Notes under the pieces: generated by a model
What the model saw: only the letters and a program-made list of their open reading frames with translations
Databases searched by the model: none
Told to the model about the DNA's origin: nothing
Assembly: GCA_949425635.1 (NCBI GenBank)
Contig: CASPWD010000006.1
Coordinates: 89,491-153,490 of the forward strand
DNA: 64,000 nucleotides
Direction: 5' to 3'
Source of the DNA: an uncultured Bacilli bacterium
GTDB taxonomy: Bacteria > Bacillota_I > Bacilli_A > RF39 > UBA660
In this document: in pieces, positions 9,020-16,834 of the stretch
How positions within the stretch are numbered: position 1 is the stretch's first letter
How the letters are laid out: every line of letters starts with the position of its first letter
Program-made: the position numbers and the translations under genes

Positions 9020-10228
9020 TTATCTAACATATTTTATCGTAAAAGCTGTCCCCTCACCTAGCTTCGAATCAACTACAATATACCCATTATCTTTTTCGAC
9101 AATCATATTAGCTAAGGCAAGACCAATTCCTACACTATCACTATTAGAATTTTTACCTTTATAAAACCTTTCAAAAATATGCTGTCTATCATACTCATCC
9201 ATACCTACACCATAATCTTTAATAACAATTTTAGTTAAAACTTCATTTGAACTATAACTAATATCTATTTTAGAAGAATGACTAGAATACTCCAAAGCAT
9301 TCTTAACTATATTTGTAATAGCTTCTACTTGCCACTTATAATCACAATAAAGCTTATCACTATTATTCCCTTTTACATTTATCGTAACGTCTTTTAAATC
9401 ACTTAAAACAGCCAAATTATCCAATACTTCATCAAAAATATCTTTAATACAATAATATTCATCATTAAATTCTACAGTATTAGCATCAAACTTCGATAAC
9501 TTCAATAACGAATAGACTAAAAAATTAATACTCCCTATTTTACGATGAATATTAGTTAATATCTCTTTTCTCTTAACTTCACTTAAATTTTTATTATCCA
9601 ATAGAGTATCAATCATTAAAGTAATTGAAGTTAATGGAGTTTTAAGTTGATGAGAAATATCAGACAAAGAATCCTTCAATGTATCTTTATCACTTTTTAA
9701 TAAACGAGCTTGTTCATTCAAAGTAACTGCAGTCTTATATATCTCATTTTTTAATAACGACATTTCATCTTCACTATTAGACAAAATATCTAACTCATAA
9801 TTCTTTTTATTTATTTCTTCTATATAACTAGTAATTTTCCTAGTCTTTTTATTCTCCATACGATTAAATAAAGTAATAATTAAAAAAATCAATAACACAT
9901 AACAAGCAAGTAATACTATATTAAAAATAACTGCTTTATTAATAATATTTTGATTAACTACTGCAATCGACTCTCTATTTAAATCTACGCCATACTTTCT
10001 AAGTACATCTACTTCTACTTTATCATCATTTAATATTTCCATTATTAAAGTATCATCATAATCTGGATAATTTTCTTTAACACTGGCTATTATTCTAGCC
10101 ACCGCTACATTATTATTGTACTCATATTCTTTTATAACTTTATAGTTAAAACTAACTACACAAATACCAAAAATAATAGTTAAAATAAAAGTAAATATAA
10201 TTGCCTTTTGAAAATCCTTATTTTTCAT
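9020..10228 (-). CDS. Sensor histidine kinase of the ABC/two-component module
   Basis: 402 residues. TM1 is at about 9-27 and TM2 at 99-121, flanking a ~70-residue outside loop. A linker follows, then the dimerisation/phosphoacceptor box SDISHQLKTPLTS with His193. ATP-binding boxes are NIVKNALEYS (N), DYGVGMD (G1) and GIGLALA (G2). It phosphorylates the adjacent response regulator. ATG 10228 was chosen over TTG 10237 because AGGG sits 9 nt upstream of it. It overlaps the regulator gene by 11 bp. Together with the upstream ABC genes this looks like a peptide-antibiotic sensing module; the outside loop is longer than the very short loop of true BceS proteins. Confidence 0.88.
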   Translation of the reverse strand: MKNKDFQKAIIFTFILTIIFGICVVSFNYKVIKEYEYNNNVAVARIIASVKENYPDYDDTLIMEILNDDKVEVDVLRKYGVDLNRESIAVVNQNIINKAVIFNIVLLACYVLLIFLIITLFNRMENKKTRKITSYIEEINKKNYELDILSNSEDEMSLLKNEIYKTAVTLNEQARLLKSDKDTLKDSLSDISHQLKTPLTSITLMIDTLLDNKNLSEVKRKEILTNIHRKIGSINFLVYSLLKLSKFDANTVEFNDEYYCIKDIFDEVLDNLAVLSDLKDVTINVKGNNSDKLYCDYKWQVEAITNIVKNALEYSSHSSKIDISYSSNEVLTKIVIKDYGVGMDEYDRQHIFERFYKGKNSNSDSVGIGLALANMIVEKDNGYIVVDSKLGEGTAFTIKYVR

Positions 10229-10877
10229 CACTATCAACCCTATAACCTACACCTTTAATTGTAACAATGATGTCACTACCTATTTTTTCTCTAATTCTTT
10301 TTAAATAAACTGTTACTGTATTATCATTAACATCGTTACCTGTCCAATCCCATATATGTTCAATAATCGAATCTCTTGTAACTACTTTATTAACTCTTGA
10401 TACCAAAAGTAGTAATATCTTCATTTCTAAACTAGTTAAATTTATCTTATCACCAGCTCTAACTACTTCCATTTTATCTATATCAACGATAATATCTTTT
10501 ATCTTAATCACATTATTTTTCTTAAACCTAGCCATTATCTTATTAATTCTCACTAATAATTCTCTAGCTGAAAAAGGTTTTGTTATATAATCCTCTGCAC
10601 CAATTTCTAATCCCTTTACGATATTCTCTTCTTCATCCTTCGCTGTTAAAAATATCGTTGGTTTTTCTTTACTTTTAACATAATCTTCATATATGTCAAA
10701 ACCATTTCCATCTGGCAATGTTACATCTAAAATATAAAAATCATACTCATTACTATCTATCTTACTAATAGCTTCTTTCTTTCTATAAGCAATATCTACA
10801 CTATAATTCTCATTTTCAAGCAACAACTTCAAATTATCAGCAATATCTATATTATCTTCCACAAGTAATAGTTTCAC
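10218..10877 (-). CDS. OmpR-family response regulator
   Basis: 219 residues. The receiver domain begins MKLLLVEDN; the phospho-acceptor is Asp51 in FYILDVTLPDG, with the conserved Lys in ITKPF. The C-terminal winged helix ends VTVYLKRIREKIG...IKGVGYRV. GTG 10877 is preferred over GTG 10886 because AGGTGA lies 5 nt upstream and the protein then starts like other regulators. It is expressed with the kinase from its own extended -10 promoter at 10897-10905, downstream of the transporter genes. It probably binds the TTACA-N4-TGTAA site before the ATPase gene. Confidence 0.92.
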   Translation of the reverse strand: MKLLLVEDNIDIADNLKLLLENENYSVDIAYRKKEAISKIDSNEYDFYILDVTLPDGNGFDIYEDYVKSKEKPTIFLTAKDEEENIVKGLEIGAEDYITKPFSARELLVRINKIMARFKKNNVIKIKDIIVDIDKMEVVRAGDKINLTSLEMKILLLLVSRVNKVVTRDSIIEHIWDWTGNDVNDNTVTVYLKRIREKIGSDIIVTIKGVGYRVDSDEK

Positions 10878-10896
10878 AAATCTCACCTCGTAACTT

Positions 10897-10905
10897 ATTA
10901 TAGCA
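10897..10905 (-). promoter_or_regulatory. Extended -10 promoter of the regulator-kinase pair
   Basis: TGCTATAAT on the minus strand about 20 bp before the GTG start; no good -35, since the preceding DNA is the hairpin at 10905-10928. Confidence 0.5.
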
Positions 10906-10928
10906 TAAAAGAAGGCTGACCGCCCTCT
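10905..10928 (-). terminator. Partial terminator between permease and regulator genes
   Basis: AGAGGGC/GCCTTCT stem with only four T after it. It may reduce rather than stop readthrough from the ABC genes into the regulator. Confidence 0.5.
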
Positions 10929-10933
10929 TCTAC

Positions 10934-13663
10934 CTATATATTTTCATTTCTTATTGTCTCAATTGTATTCTGCTTATTTATCTTACCAATTGAGTATTTC
11001 ATAATACAACTTATTAAAATAAATACAGCTAATACAGATATTAAAATTGCCATTATTGGTAACTCATATCGAATTGAAGAATTTCCATCAGTTAAGAAAT
11101 GATATATAACATACGATAAAACGCAACCTATAGGTATACCTACTATTAAAGACTTAGTTCCATAGAAGAAACTCTCAAGTCGAATCATTCTATTAAATTC
11201 TTTCTTTGTCATACCTACACTCTTTAATGTCGCAAATTCACGACTTCTAAGTTCCATATTAGTAGTAATCGTATTAAATATATTTGTAATACCAATTAAT
11301 GCAATTACTGTAATAAATCCATATAAGAAAATAGATACTAAAGTATAGAATGATCTCATCATCTTAACAGATTCCTCAGTATTTGCTAATGTGTAAGATT
11401 CTTCATCTCCTAACAAACTATCAATGTCATCTTGTAACTTCGTTGCATTATTAGAATAAATTACTATCGTCTCGTAAATATCTTCTAATTCATCTTCAAA
11501 TATTTCATTAAATAGTTCATCGCTTAAAACAATTTGCGCTCCATTACCCTTACTTTTAAGTCCAAAAGGATTCTTATTCGTTTCTAAAGCAATTTCTATA
11601 TTTACATCTTCCGTCTTCCATTTACCATTTTCATCAACTTCATTAATATTCTTTTTCCAATTTAAGACATCACCTTTTTTATAATCAAGATATGGTATAG
11701 TCAGCTTTTCATAATCATCATTTTTACCATCCTTAGGCACCCAAACATCTGTATCGTCTATTAAAATACCTTTATCTTTTACATCCTCATAGTTAAGACC
11801 TAATTCATCTAAATACGCTCTATAAGCATGATCTCCTACTCTATAAACAGTTATATAAGTATTATTCATAACTTTTATTGGATTACCATCCTCATCTTCG
11901 CCATCTAAATATTCTTGAATATCTGGATAATATTTCAAATATTCTTTACTAAACTTAACCAAATTATTTTCAAGGAATATATTAGCATTCGAAATGATTG
12001 AATAATCTTCTATATTATCTAAATTCAATACGCTATGTGCTTTATCCTGAAATTTTGATATTTTATCATGTCTATAGGATAAAGATATATTATAATCAGT
12101 TGTGTCAAACTCATTCTGTATTGATCTAAACGCTAAATCAATAAAAGATGCCAATGCTATAAATATTGAAACACAAACAACGATAGAAATAACTGTAGCA
12201 CGATATTTTTTCTTATTACGACGTAAATTCTTATAAGAGATATCTCCACCTACTCCAAATATTTTCTTAATATATTTAGGAGACTTAACTTTTTTGGAAT
12301 TTATCTTAATGTCTTCACTATTACGAATAGCTGTTATTGGACTTATCTTCGCTGCTTTATGAGCACTTCCCCAAGCTGACAAGTATAGGGTAACAAAACC
12401 TAATACTATAGCAAAAACAATCGAAATCCAAGAAAAGCTAAAAACAAGATCAAATCCAAGCATATCTCCAATCAATAAATTACTGATCATAATCAAGATA
12501 TAAGACGCAAGTAAACCACATAAGATACCAAGTGGAACACCTATTATTCCTAACATAAATGCTTCAGTATAAACATTTCTTTTTATTTGCTTACTAGTTG
12601 CTCCAACTGTACTTAACATTCCATATTGTTTTGTTTTCTCTGTTATAGATATATTAAAACTATTCTTTATACAAAATACCGAAGTAAATATGATAATAGA
12701 TACGACAATAACAACAACGATTCCTAAAGCTTGACTCATTGAATCACCAAGTATTCCACTCTCTAGTTCAATCAAGTAATTATTAGATTCAAATTGATAC
12801 TTTAATTCACCCAGTTTCTCTTTATATTCTAATGCTTTTTTCTCATCAAAATCCAAATTGCTATAATATAAATACTTAAAAGCTTCACGATCAGCACTCA
12901 AAATATCCGCAGTAACAGCAGCTTCTTCTTTTAAAGCTTCTTTAGTATACCTTGCATAAATACTAAGATTATTCCCAGATAAACTTTTATCATCTATCTT
13001 TGTAACAAAAGTAAAACCTGGTGCTACATATGGCTCAACAGAATTAGATAAACGTTCCATAACACCAACAATCGTAAAAGTCATTGTCTTTTTATCTTGT
13101 ATTATTTCTTCATAGACATCTGGATTGTATGGATTATTTTGATATAGTTCAAAATACTCTTCTTCATCTTCTTCTAATACCATTCTCTTACCAACTTCAA
13201 ATGTTAAGGTATCACCTACCTTATAATTAACACGTCCATTTGTTTTTAAATGCGTTGGAATAAGTATCTCAGTTTCATTTTCTGGCAATCTTCCACTTAC
13301 TAATTTCACACCTGATTCTTCAATTGCGCTATCATCTAATCCCAAAACGTAAACATATGGTTTATATAAATTTTTACTTTCTTTTAGCTCTGCATATCCA
13401 ATACCTTTCATAAAATAAAGATTTTCAAAATTTCTATTTTCTCTAAAATATTTAACATCACTTTCTGGTACATTCTTAAATGCATAATGATAATTTCCTT
13501 TTTGTCTAATTTCAAACTTAATTAAAGATGATCTAGCACTAAAAAACATAGAAGCCACTGCTGTAATTAAAGCAACAGACAGAATAATACCTATTATAGT
13601 TACGATAGTTCTTTTTTTATTTAATTTTAAATTCTTGTAAGTTAATCTATTAAGCAAGTTCAT
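10934..13663 (-). CDS. ABC transporter permease with two FtsX domains
   Basis: 909 residues. An N-terminal TM helix is followed by a ~270-residue outside domain and three TM helices (including LGIVVVIVVSIIIFTSVF). A second unit follows: one TM (ATVISIVVCVSIFIAL), another outside domain, and three TM helices. This tandem FtsX/MacB arrangement suits a mechanotransmission-type exporter or lipid/peptide-handling permease. It is larger than BceB (about 650). ATG 13663 is set by AAGGAGGG just upstream, inside the last codons of the ATPase gene. One base separates the two genes. Confidence 0.85.
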   Translation of the reverse strand: MNLLNRLTYKNLKLNKKRTIVTIIGIILSVALITAVASMFFSARSSLIKFEIRQKGNYHYAFKNVPESDVKYFRENRNFENLYFMKGIGYAELKESKNLYKPYVYVLGLDDSAIEESGVKLVSGRLPENETEILIPTHLKTNGRVNYKVGDTLTFEVGKRMVLEEDEEEYFELYQNNPYNPDVYEEIIQDKKTMTFTIVGVMERLSNSVEPYVAPGFTFVTKIDDKSLSGNNLSIYARYTKEALKEEAAVTADILSADREAFKYLYYSNLDFDEKKALEYKEKLGELKYQFESNNYLIELESGILGDSMSQALGIVVVIVVSIIIFTSVFCIKNSFNISITEKTKQYGMLSTVGATSKQIKRNVYTEAFMLGIIGVPLGILCGLLASYILIMISNLLIGDMLGFDLVFSFSWISIVFAIVLGFVTLYLSAWGSAHKAAKISPITAIRNSEDIKINSKKVKSPKYIKKIFGVGGDISYKNLRRNKKKYRATVISIVVCVSIFIALASFIDLAFRSIQNEFDTTDYNISLSYRHDKISKFQDKAHSVLNLDNIEDYSIISNANIFLENNLVKFSKEYLKYYPDIQEYLDGEDEDGNPIKVMNNTYITVYRVGDHAYRAYLDELGLNYEDVKDKGILIDDTDVWVPKDGKNDDYEKLTIPYLDYKKGDVLNWKKNINEVDENGKWKTEDVNIEIALETNKNPFGLKSKGNGAQIVLSDELFNEIFEDELEDIYETIVIYSNNATKLQDDIDSLLGDEESYTLANTEESVKMMRSFYTLVSIFLYGFITVIALIGITNIFNTITTNMELRSREFATLKSVGMTKKEFNRMIRLESFFYGTKSLIVGIPIGCVLSYVIYHFLTDGNSSIRYELPIMAILISVLAVFILISCIMKYSIGKINKQNTIETIRNENI

Positions 13664-13664
13664 A

Positions 13665-14336
13665 TTATCCCTCCTTAACGATATGTCCATCTTCTATCTT
13701 TATGATACGATCAGCTATACTAGCTATTTCTAAATTATGTGTAATCATAATGATAGTTTGTTTATACTTTTTATTTGATATTTTAAGTAATTCTACAATT
13801 TCTTCACTAGACTTAGAATCCAAATTACCTGTTGGTTCATCTGCTAAAATAAGTGCTGGATGAGTAATCATTGCACGTCCAATTGAAGTTCTTTGTTGCT
13901 GACCGCCAGATAATTCATTGGGTAAATGAGTCTTTCTTGTATCTAATCCTAATGTTTTTAACAATTCACCCAATTCTTTTGTTTCTACTTTTCTCCCATC
14001 TAACTCTAAAGGAAGTGTGATATTTTCTTCCACATTTAAAATAGGAATCAAATTATAGAATTGATAAATTAAACCTACTTGTCTTCTTCTAAATATAGCT
14101 AAAGTATCATCGTCCATTTTATAAATATCTTTACCATCAATAAATACTTTACCTGAAGTTGGTCTATCTACTCCACCAATAAGATGCAACAACGTCGATT
14201 TCCCACTACCTGACGCCCCAACTATTGCAACAAATTCTCCTTGTTCAACTGAGAAGGATACATTGTCTAAAGCAGTAACCTTAGTACTATCCTTCCCATA
14301 AATCTTTGTTAAATTTTCAACACGTAATATTTCCAT
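13665..14336 (-). CDS. ABC transporter ATP-binding protein, MacB/BceA type
   Basis: 223 residues. Walker A is GASGSGKST (40-48); the signature is LSGGQQQR, Walker B ILADEPTGNLD, and the H-loop ITHN. Such subunits drive FtsX-type permeases. First gene of the module ATPase-permease-regulator-kinase. An AAGGAG ribosome site is present. Upstream lie a TATAAT with a poor -35 and a regulator-like inverted repeat, so expression probably depends on the encoded response regulator. Confidence 0.95.
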   Translation of the reverse strand: MEILRVENLTKIYGKDSTKVTALDNVSFSVEQGEFVAIVGASGSGKSTLLHLIGGVDRPTSGKVFIDGKDIYKMDDDTLAIFRRRQVGLIYQFYNLIPILNVEENITLPLELDGRKVETKELGELLKTLGLDTRKTHLPNELSGGQQQRTSIGRAMITHPALILADEPTGNLDSKSSEEIVELLKISNKKYKQTIIMITHNLEIASIADRIIKIEDGHIVKEG

Positions 14337-14365
14337 AACGCATCTCCTTTCATTAATACATCTTC

Positions 14366-14371
14366 ATTATA
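14366..14371 (-). promoter_or_regulatory. -10 element of the ABC/two-component operon
   Basis: TATAAT on the minus strand 30 bp before the ATPase ATG. The -35 position reads ATTTAA, far from consensus, as expected of an activated promoter. Confidence 0.5.
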
Positions 14372-14402
14372 AATTTCGTAAGTGACACTTAAATGACGTT
14401 TC

Positions 14403-14416
14403 TTACATTTTTGTAA
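14403..14416 (-). promoter_or_regulatory. Predicted BceR-like operator
   Basis: A perfect inverted repeat TTACA-TTTT-TGTAA, centred near -49 relative to the start expected from the TATAAT at 14366-14371. It fits the TNACA-N4-TGTAA consensus I recall for BceR-like regulators of Firmicutes. Confidence 0.6.
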
Positions 14417-14453
14417 TATTTTGCTCTTTTTCTATTATAAACGAATCTACCAA

Positions 14454-14479
14454 GAAAAAAAGCTAGTCTCTTAACTAGC
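14454..14479 (-). terminator. Terminator of the anchored protein gene
   Basis: GCTAGT/ACTAGC stem, 6-nt loop, then a seven-T run on the minus strand; overlaps the last codons. Confidence 0.7.
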
Positions 14480-15208
14480 CAACTCATTATTTTCTATTAC
14501 TTCTTCATTCTTTAATTTCTTTGTCAAATTATTAAACTCTTCACGCAATACTGAGTCCTCAATAGATACAACATCATTATTTAATGTCCAAGCCGCTTCA
14601 TGAGCTGCCAAGAAATCAAATATCTCGTTATAAGTCTCAATATTACTCATCACCTTATCATACTCTTTCTTTAAATTTTCCTTAACATCTTCAGTTAATA
14701 CTAAAGTAGTAAGTTCCAAATAAAAAGTACGATAGTAAATATCAACATCTTTAGATTCAAGGTACATAGACTTTGTATAATCATCATTTAAAAGCGTATT
14801 AAACAAAACATATTGCTCTTCAATTTGGGCTTTACTATTACTCAAATTATCTCTAGATTTCAAAAACTTTGGTCCATCATCTTTAATATTTTTACCTAAT
14901 AAATAACTAGTAAAATTATCTTCATCTAGTAAAAATTCTAAATTACTAAGAGAATTATATAAATCTTTATAATATAGTTTAATAACATCCTCCACTTTTT
15001 CATATTGACCGCCATTTACTAAACGACGATCCAACACTTCATCTAAAGAACTTCTATCTGTGCTGGTATCAAAAACTCTACTAATTTCTCTAACTTCACT
15101 TCTTATTTTATCTTCTTTTTTATAATCTAAGCCAATTTTTATTCCAATAGCTATTCCACCCAAGACAAGTACAGCTATTATAATCATTATAATTGTTTTC
15201 TTCTTCAT
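14471..15208 (-). CDS. Membrane-anchored extracellular helical protein, unknown
   Basis: 245 residues. An uncleaved-looking N-terminal TM (TIIMIIIAVLVLGGIAIGIKIG) is followed by a ~210-residue outside part. That part is mostly charged helix with no Cys and no motif I recognise. A GAGGGG ribosome site precedes the ATG. It has its own promoter and terminator and so is separate from the ABC module just downstream. The three 11-bp tandem repeats before its promoter suggest control by a response regulator. A partner of the peptide-sensing module is possible but only inferred from position. Confidence 0.6.
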   Translation of the reverse strand: MKKKTIIMIIIAVLVLGGIAIGIKIGLDYKKEDKIRSEVREISRVFDTSTDRSSLDEVLDRRLVNGGQYEKVEDVIKLYYKDLYNSLSNLEFLLDEDNFTSYLLGKNIKDDGPKFLKSRDNLSNSKAQIEEQYVLFNTLLNDDYTKSMYLESKDVDIYYRTFYLELTTLVLTEDVKENLKKEYDKVMSNIETYNEIFDFLAAHEAAWTLNNDVVSIEDSVLREEFNNLTKKLKNEEVIENNELAS

Positions 15209-15259
15209 AAATCCGCCCCTCTTCTTTTATATGAGTTATAATCCGATATATGCATATTA

Positions 15260-15288
15260 AGTATATCTGTTGTTTTTATGAAAATCAA
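15260..15288 (-). promoter_or_regulatory. Promoter of the anchored protein gene
   Basis: Minus strand TTGATT (15288-15283), 17-bp spacer, TATACT (15265-15260), about 50 bp before the ATG at 15208. Confidence 0.6.
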
Positions 15289-15291
15289 TTA

Positions 15292-15325
15292 TTTAACTAT
15301 AACTTTAACTATACTTTACTTATAC
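15292..15325. repeat. Three tandem 11-bp repeats next to a -35 box
   Basis: TTTAACTATAAC, TTTAACTATAC and TTTACTTATAC follow each other directly, one helical turn apart. They begin 4 bp upstream of the -35 element of the 15208-14471 gene, a typical activator position. Confidence 0.65.
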
Positions 15326-15334
15326 ATTGTAAAA

Positions 15335-15841
15335 TCACTTATATAAAGCCTTATACTCTAATGATAATGTTATCTTTATTTCTAAAGCATCATATATTTT
15401 GGTCTTCTGTTCCGGGTAATCTATTCTTATTAAAATCGTCTTTTTAGTATTTGATTCTAAAATATCGCCTTCGTTAATTTTATCTCCATCCAAGTACCTT
15501 ATGTTATATGTCAAAACATTTTTCGAATTATTAACTTGTTCTTGTACTTGAGTTAATACAGCATCCAAAGTACCATTATTCTCTATATCAAATGTTGCTT
15601 CATAAAACTCATTTTCGTTCTCTAAAGTTATATCAAAATTTAAAACATTATCTTCTATCGAAGTATGTGCATTTTTACTTCCTTCCTTAACTTTTAAGTT
15701 ATTTAAAGATATATTCCACATATAATTTGTATCCATTGTTTCATGTCTTATTTTATATATAAATTCTATTGAAAGTAATCCTGCAATAAATATAATTATT
15801 AAAATAATCATTCCTTCTAAGATATGCATTTGCTTTTTCAT
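15335..15841 (-). CDS. TasA/camelysin-like secreted or anchored protein
   Basis: 168 residues. One N-terminal TM or signal helix (ILEGMIILIIIFIAGLLSI) is followed by a beta-rich domain. The run DITLENENEFYEATFDIENN then GTLDAVL resembles the FxVxNxGTxDA core of TasA/camelysin-type proteins, which SipW-type signal peptidases process. A SipW-type peptidase is encoded at 39752-40276. No metallopeptidase motif is visible. An AGAGGTG ribosome site precedes the ATG. It follows the pilin-like gene on the same strand, separated by that gene's terminator. Family call moderate. Confidence 0.55.
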   Translation of the reverse strand: MKKQMHILEGMIILIIIFIAGLLSIEFIYKIRHETMDTNYMWNISLNNLKVKEGSKNAHTSIEDNVLNFDITLENENEFYEATFDIENNGTLDAVLTQVQEQVNNSKNVLTYNIRYLDGDKINEGDILESNTKKTILIRIDYPEQKTKIYDALEIKITLSLEYKALYK

Positions 15842-15899
15842 ATATACACCTCTTGTGGTTGTTATTATACAATAATTCTACTCTGAACAAAAGAGCAAT

Positions 15900-15928
15900 A
15901 TAAAAAGATTTGACTACTCAAATCTTTT
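15900..15928 (-). terminator. Terminator of the pilin-like surface protein gene
   Basis: AAAAGATTTGA/TCAAATCTTTT stem with a 4-nt loop; overlaps the end of the gene. Confidence 0.75.
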
Positions 15929-16627
15929 AACTTTCACTTTAGTTAAACTAAATAATAATATAATAGTTGCACCTAAAAGTGCTATTACGAAATATAAGCT
16001 ATCTCCTGTAACCGGATTCTCTTCATCTGGATTAGGCTTAACTTGTGTTGTTCCCTCATCCTTTTCATCACTAGTAGAATCATTTTCCACTGGAGGCACA
16101 TAACTAGGCTTCGTATTATTTTCTATATCAATATGGGTTTCTATAAAAACAGTTCCAGTCAAACTATAACCTTCAACGTCATTTATTTTAGTAATATACT
16201 TTTCACTATCTCTTGTAATTTGTTCAATATAATACTCTACATCACTTGGTATATCAAAGATTGTAATAGTTTCGTTACTGTTTAATTCAAAAGTCGTCTC
16301 TCCATTAGTACTAAATACTAAATAGCCTTCTTTATCATTTTTTTGATATTTATGAGCTCCATAAACACTATCAATTTTTAAGTTGTATTTATATAAAATA
16401 TGATTCTCATCATTTTGATAATTCGTTATTATTAAAGGTGTTTTCATTGCTGCACTATCAAATATATCAAGAAATTCATTCTCATCAAAAATATTTGGTT
16501 CTAAGTTATTAGTCGTTTCCAATTCATTTACATTAACAGAATTTAAACTTAACTCAACATAATAATCTGATACTGAAACTATAATAGCTAATAAAAAAGC
16601 TATTATATAAACGTATTTTCTTTGCAT
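15914..16627 (-). CDS. Pilin-like surface protein with NPVTG sorting signal
   Basis: 237 residues from ATG 16627, which gives a clean signal peptide (MQRKYVYIIAFLLAIIVSV); a TTG at 16684 would add 19 residues. A beta domain holds FELNSNETITIFDIPSD and VEYYIEQITRD. This resembles the Spy0128/FctA pilin domain with intramolecular isopeptide bonds (GExxxxxxLPxGxxYxVxE). A Pro/Asp/Glu/Thr-rich linker follows. The C-terminus is a sortase-type signal: NPVTGDS, a hydrophobic helix (LYFVIALLGATIILLF), then KVKVKR. It is probably covalently attached to the wall. NPxTG rather than LPxTG is unusual. No sortase gene is in the window. Confidence 0.7.
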   Translation of the reverse strand: MQRKYVYIIAFLLAIIVSVSDYYVELSLNSVNVNELETTNNLEPNIFDENEFLDIFDSAAMKTPLIITNYQNDENHILYKYNLKIDSVYGAHKYQKNDKEGYLVFSTNGETTFELNSNETITIFDIPSDVEYYIEQITRDSEKYITKINDVEGYSLTGTVFIETHIDIENNTKPSYVPPVENDSTSDEKDEGTTQVKPNPDEENPVTGDSLYFVIALLGATIILLFSLTKVKVKRFE

Positions 16628-16803
16628 AGTATCAACTACTTTCTCTACTATAATTAGTATATAATTTTTAACCTCCAATATCAATGATATATTTTTATTT
16701 TTCCTCGTTTTTTGTCAACTATACCATTATCAATCTATTTGTAAATTTTTAGCAACAAGCCACCAATTATAACCAAATGTTATATACATATAACTTTAAG
16801 ATA

Positions 16804-16834
16804 TAAAAAAAGAATAGTATACATATACTATTCT
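16804..16834 (-). terminator. Strong terminator of the ABC fusion gene
   Basis: Perfect 11-bp stem AGAATAGTATA/TATACTATTCT followed by seven T on the minus strand; includes the stop codon. Confidence 0.85.
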
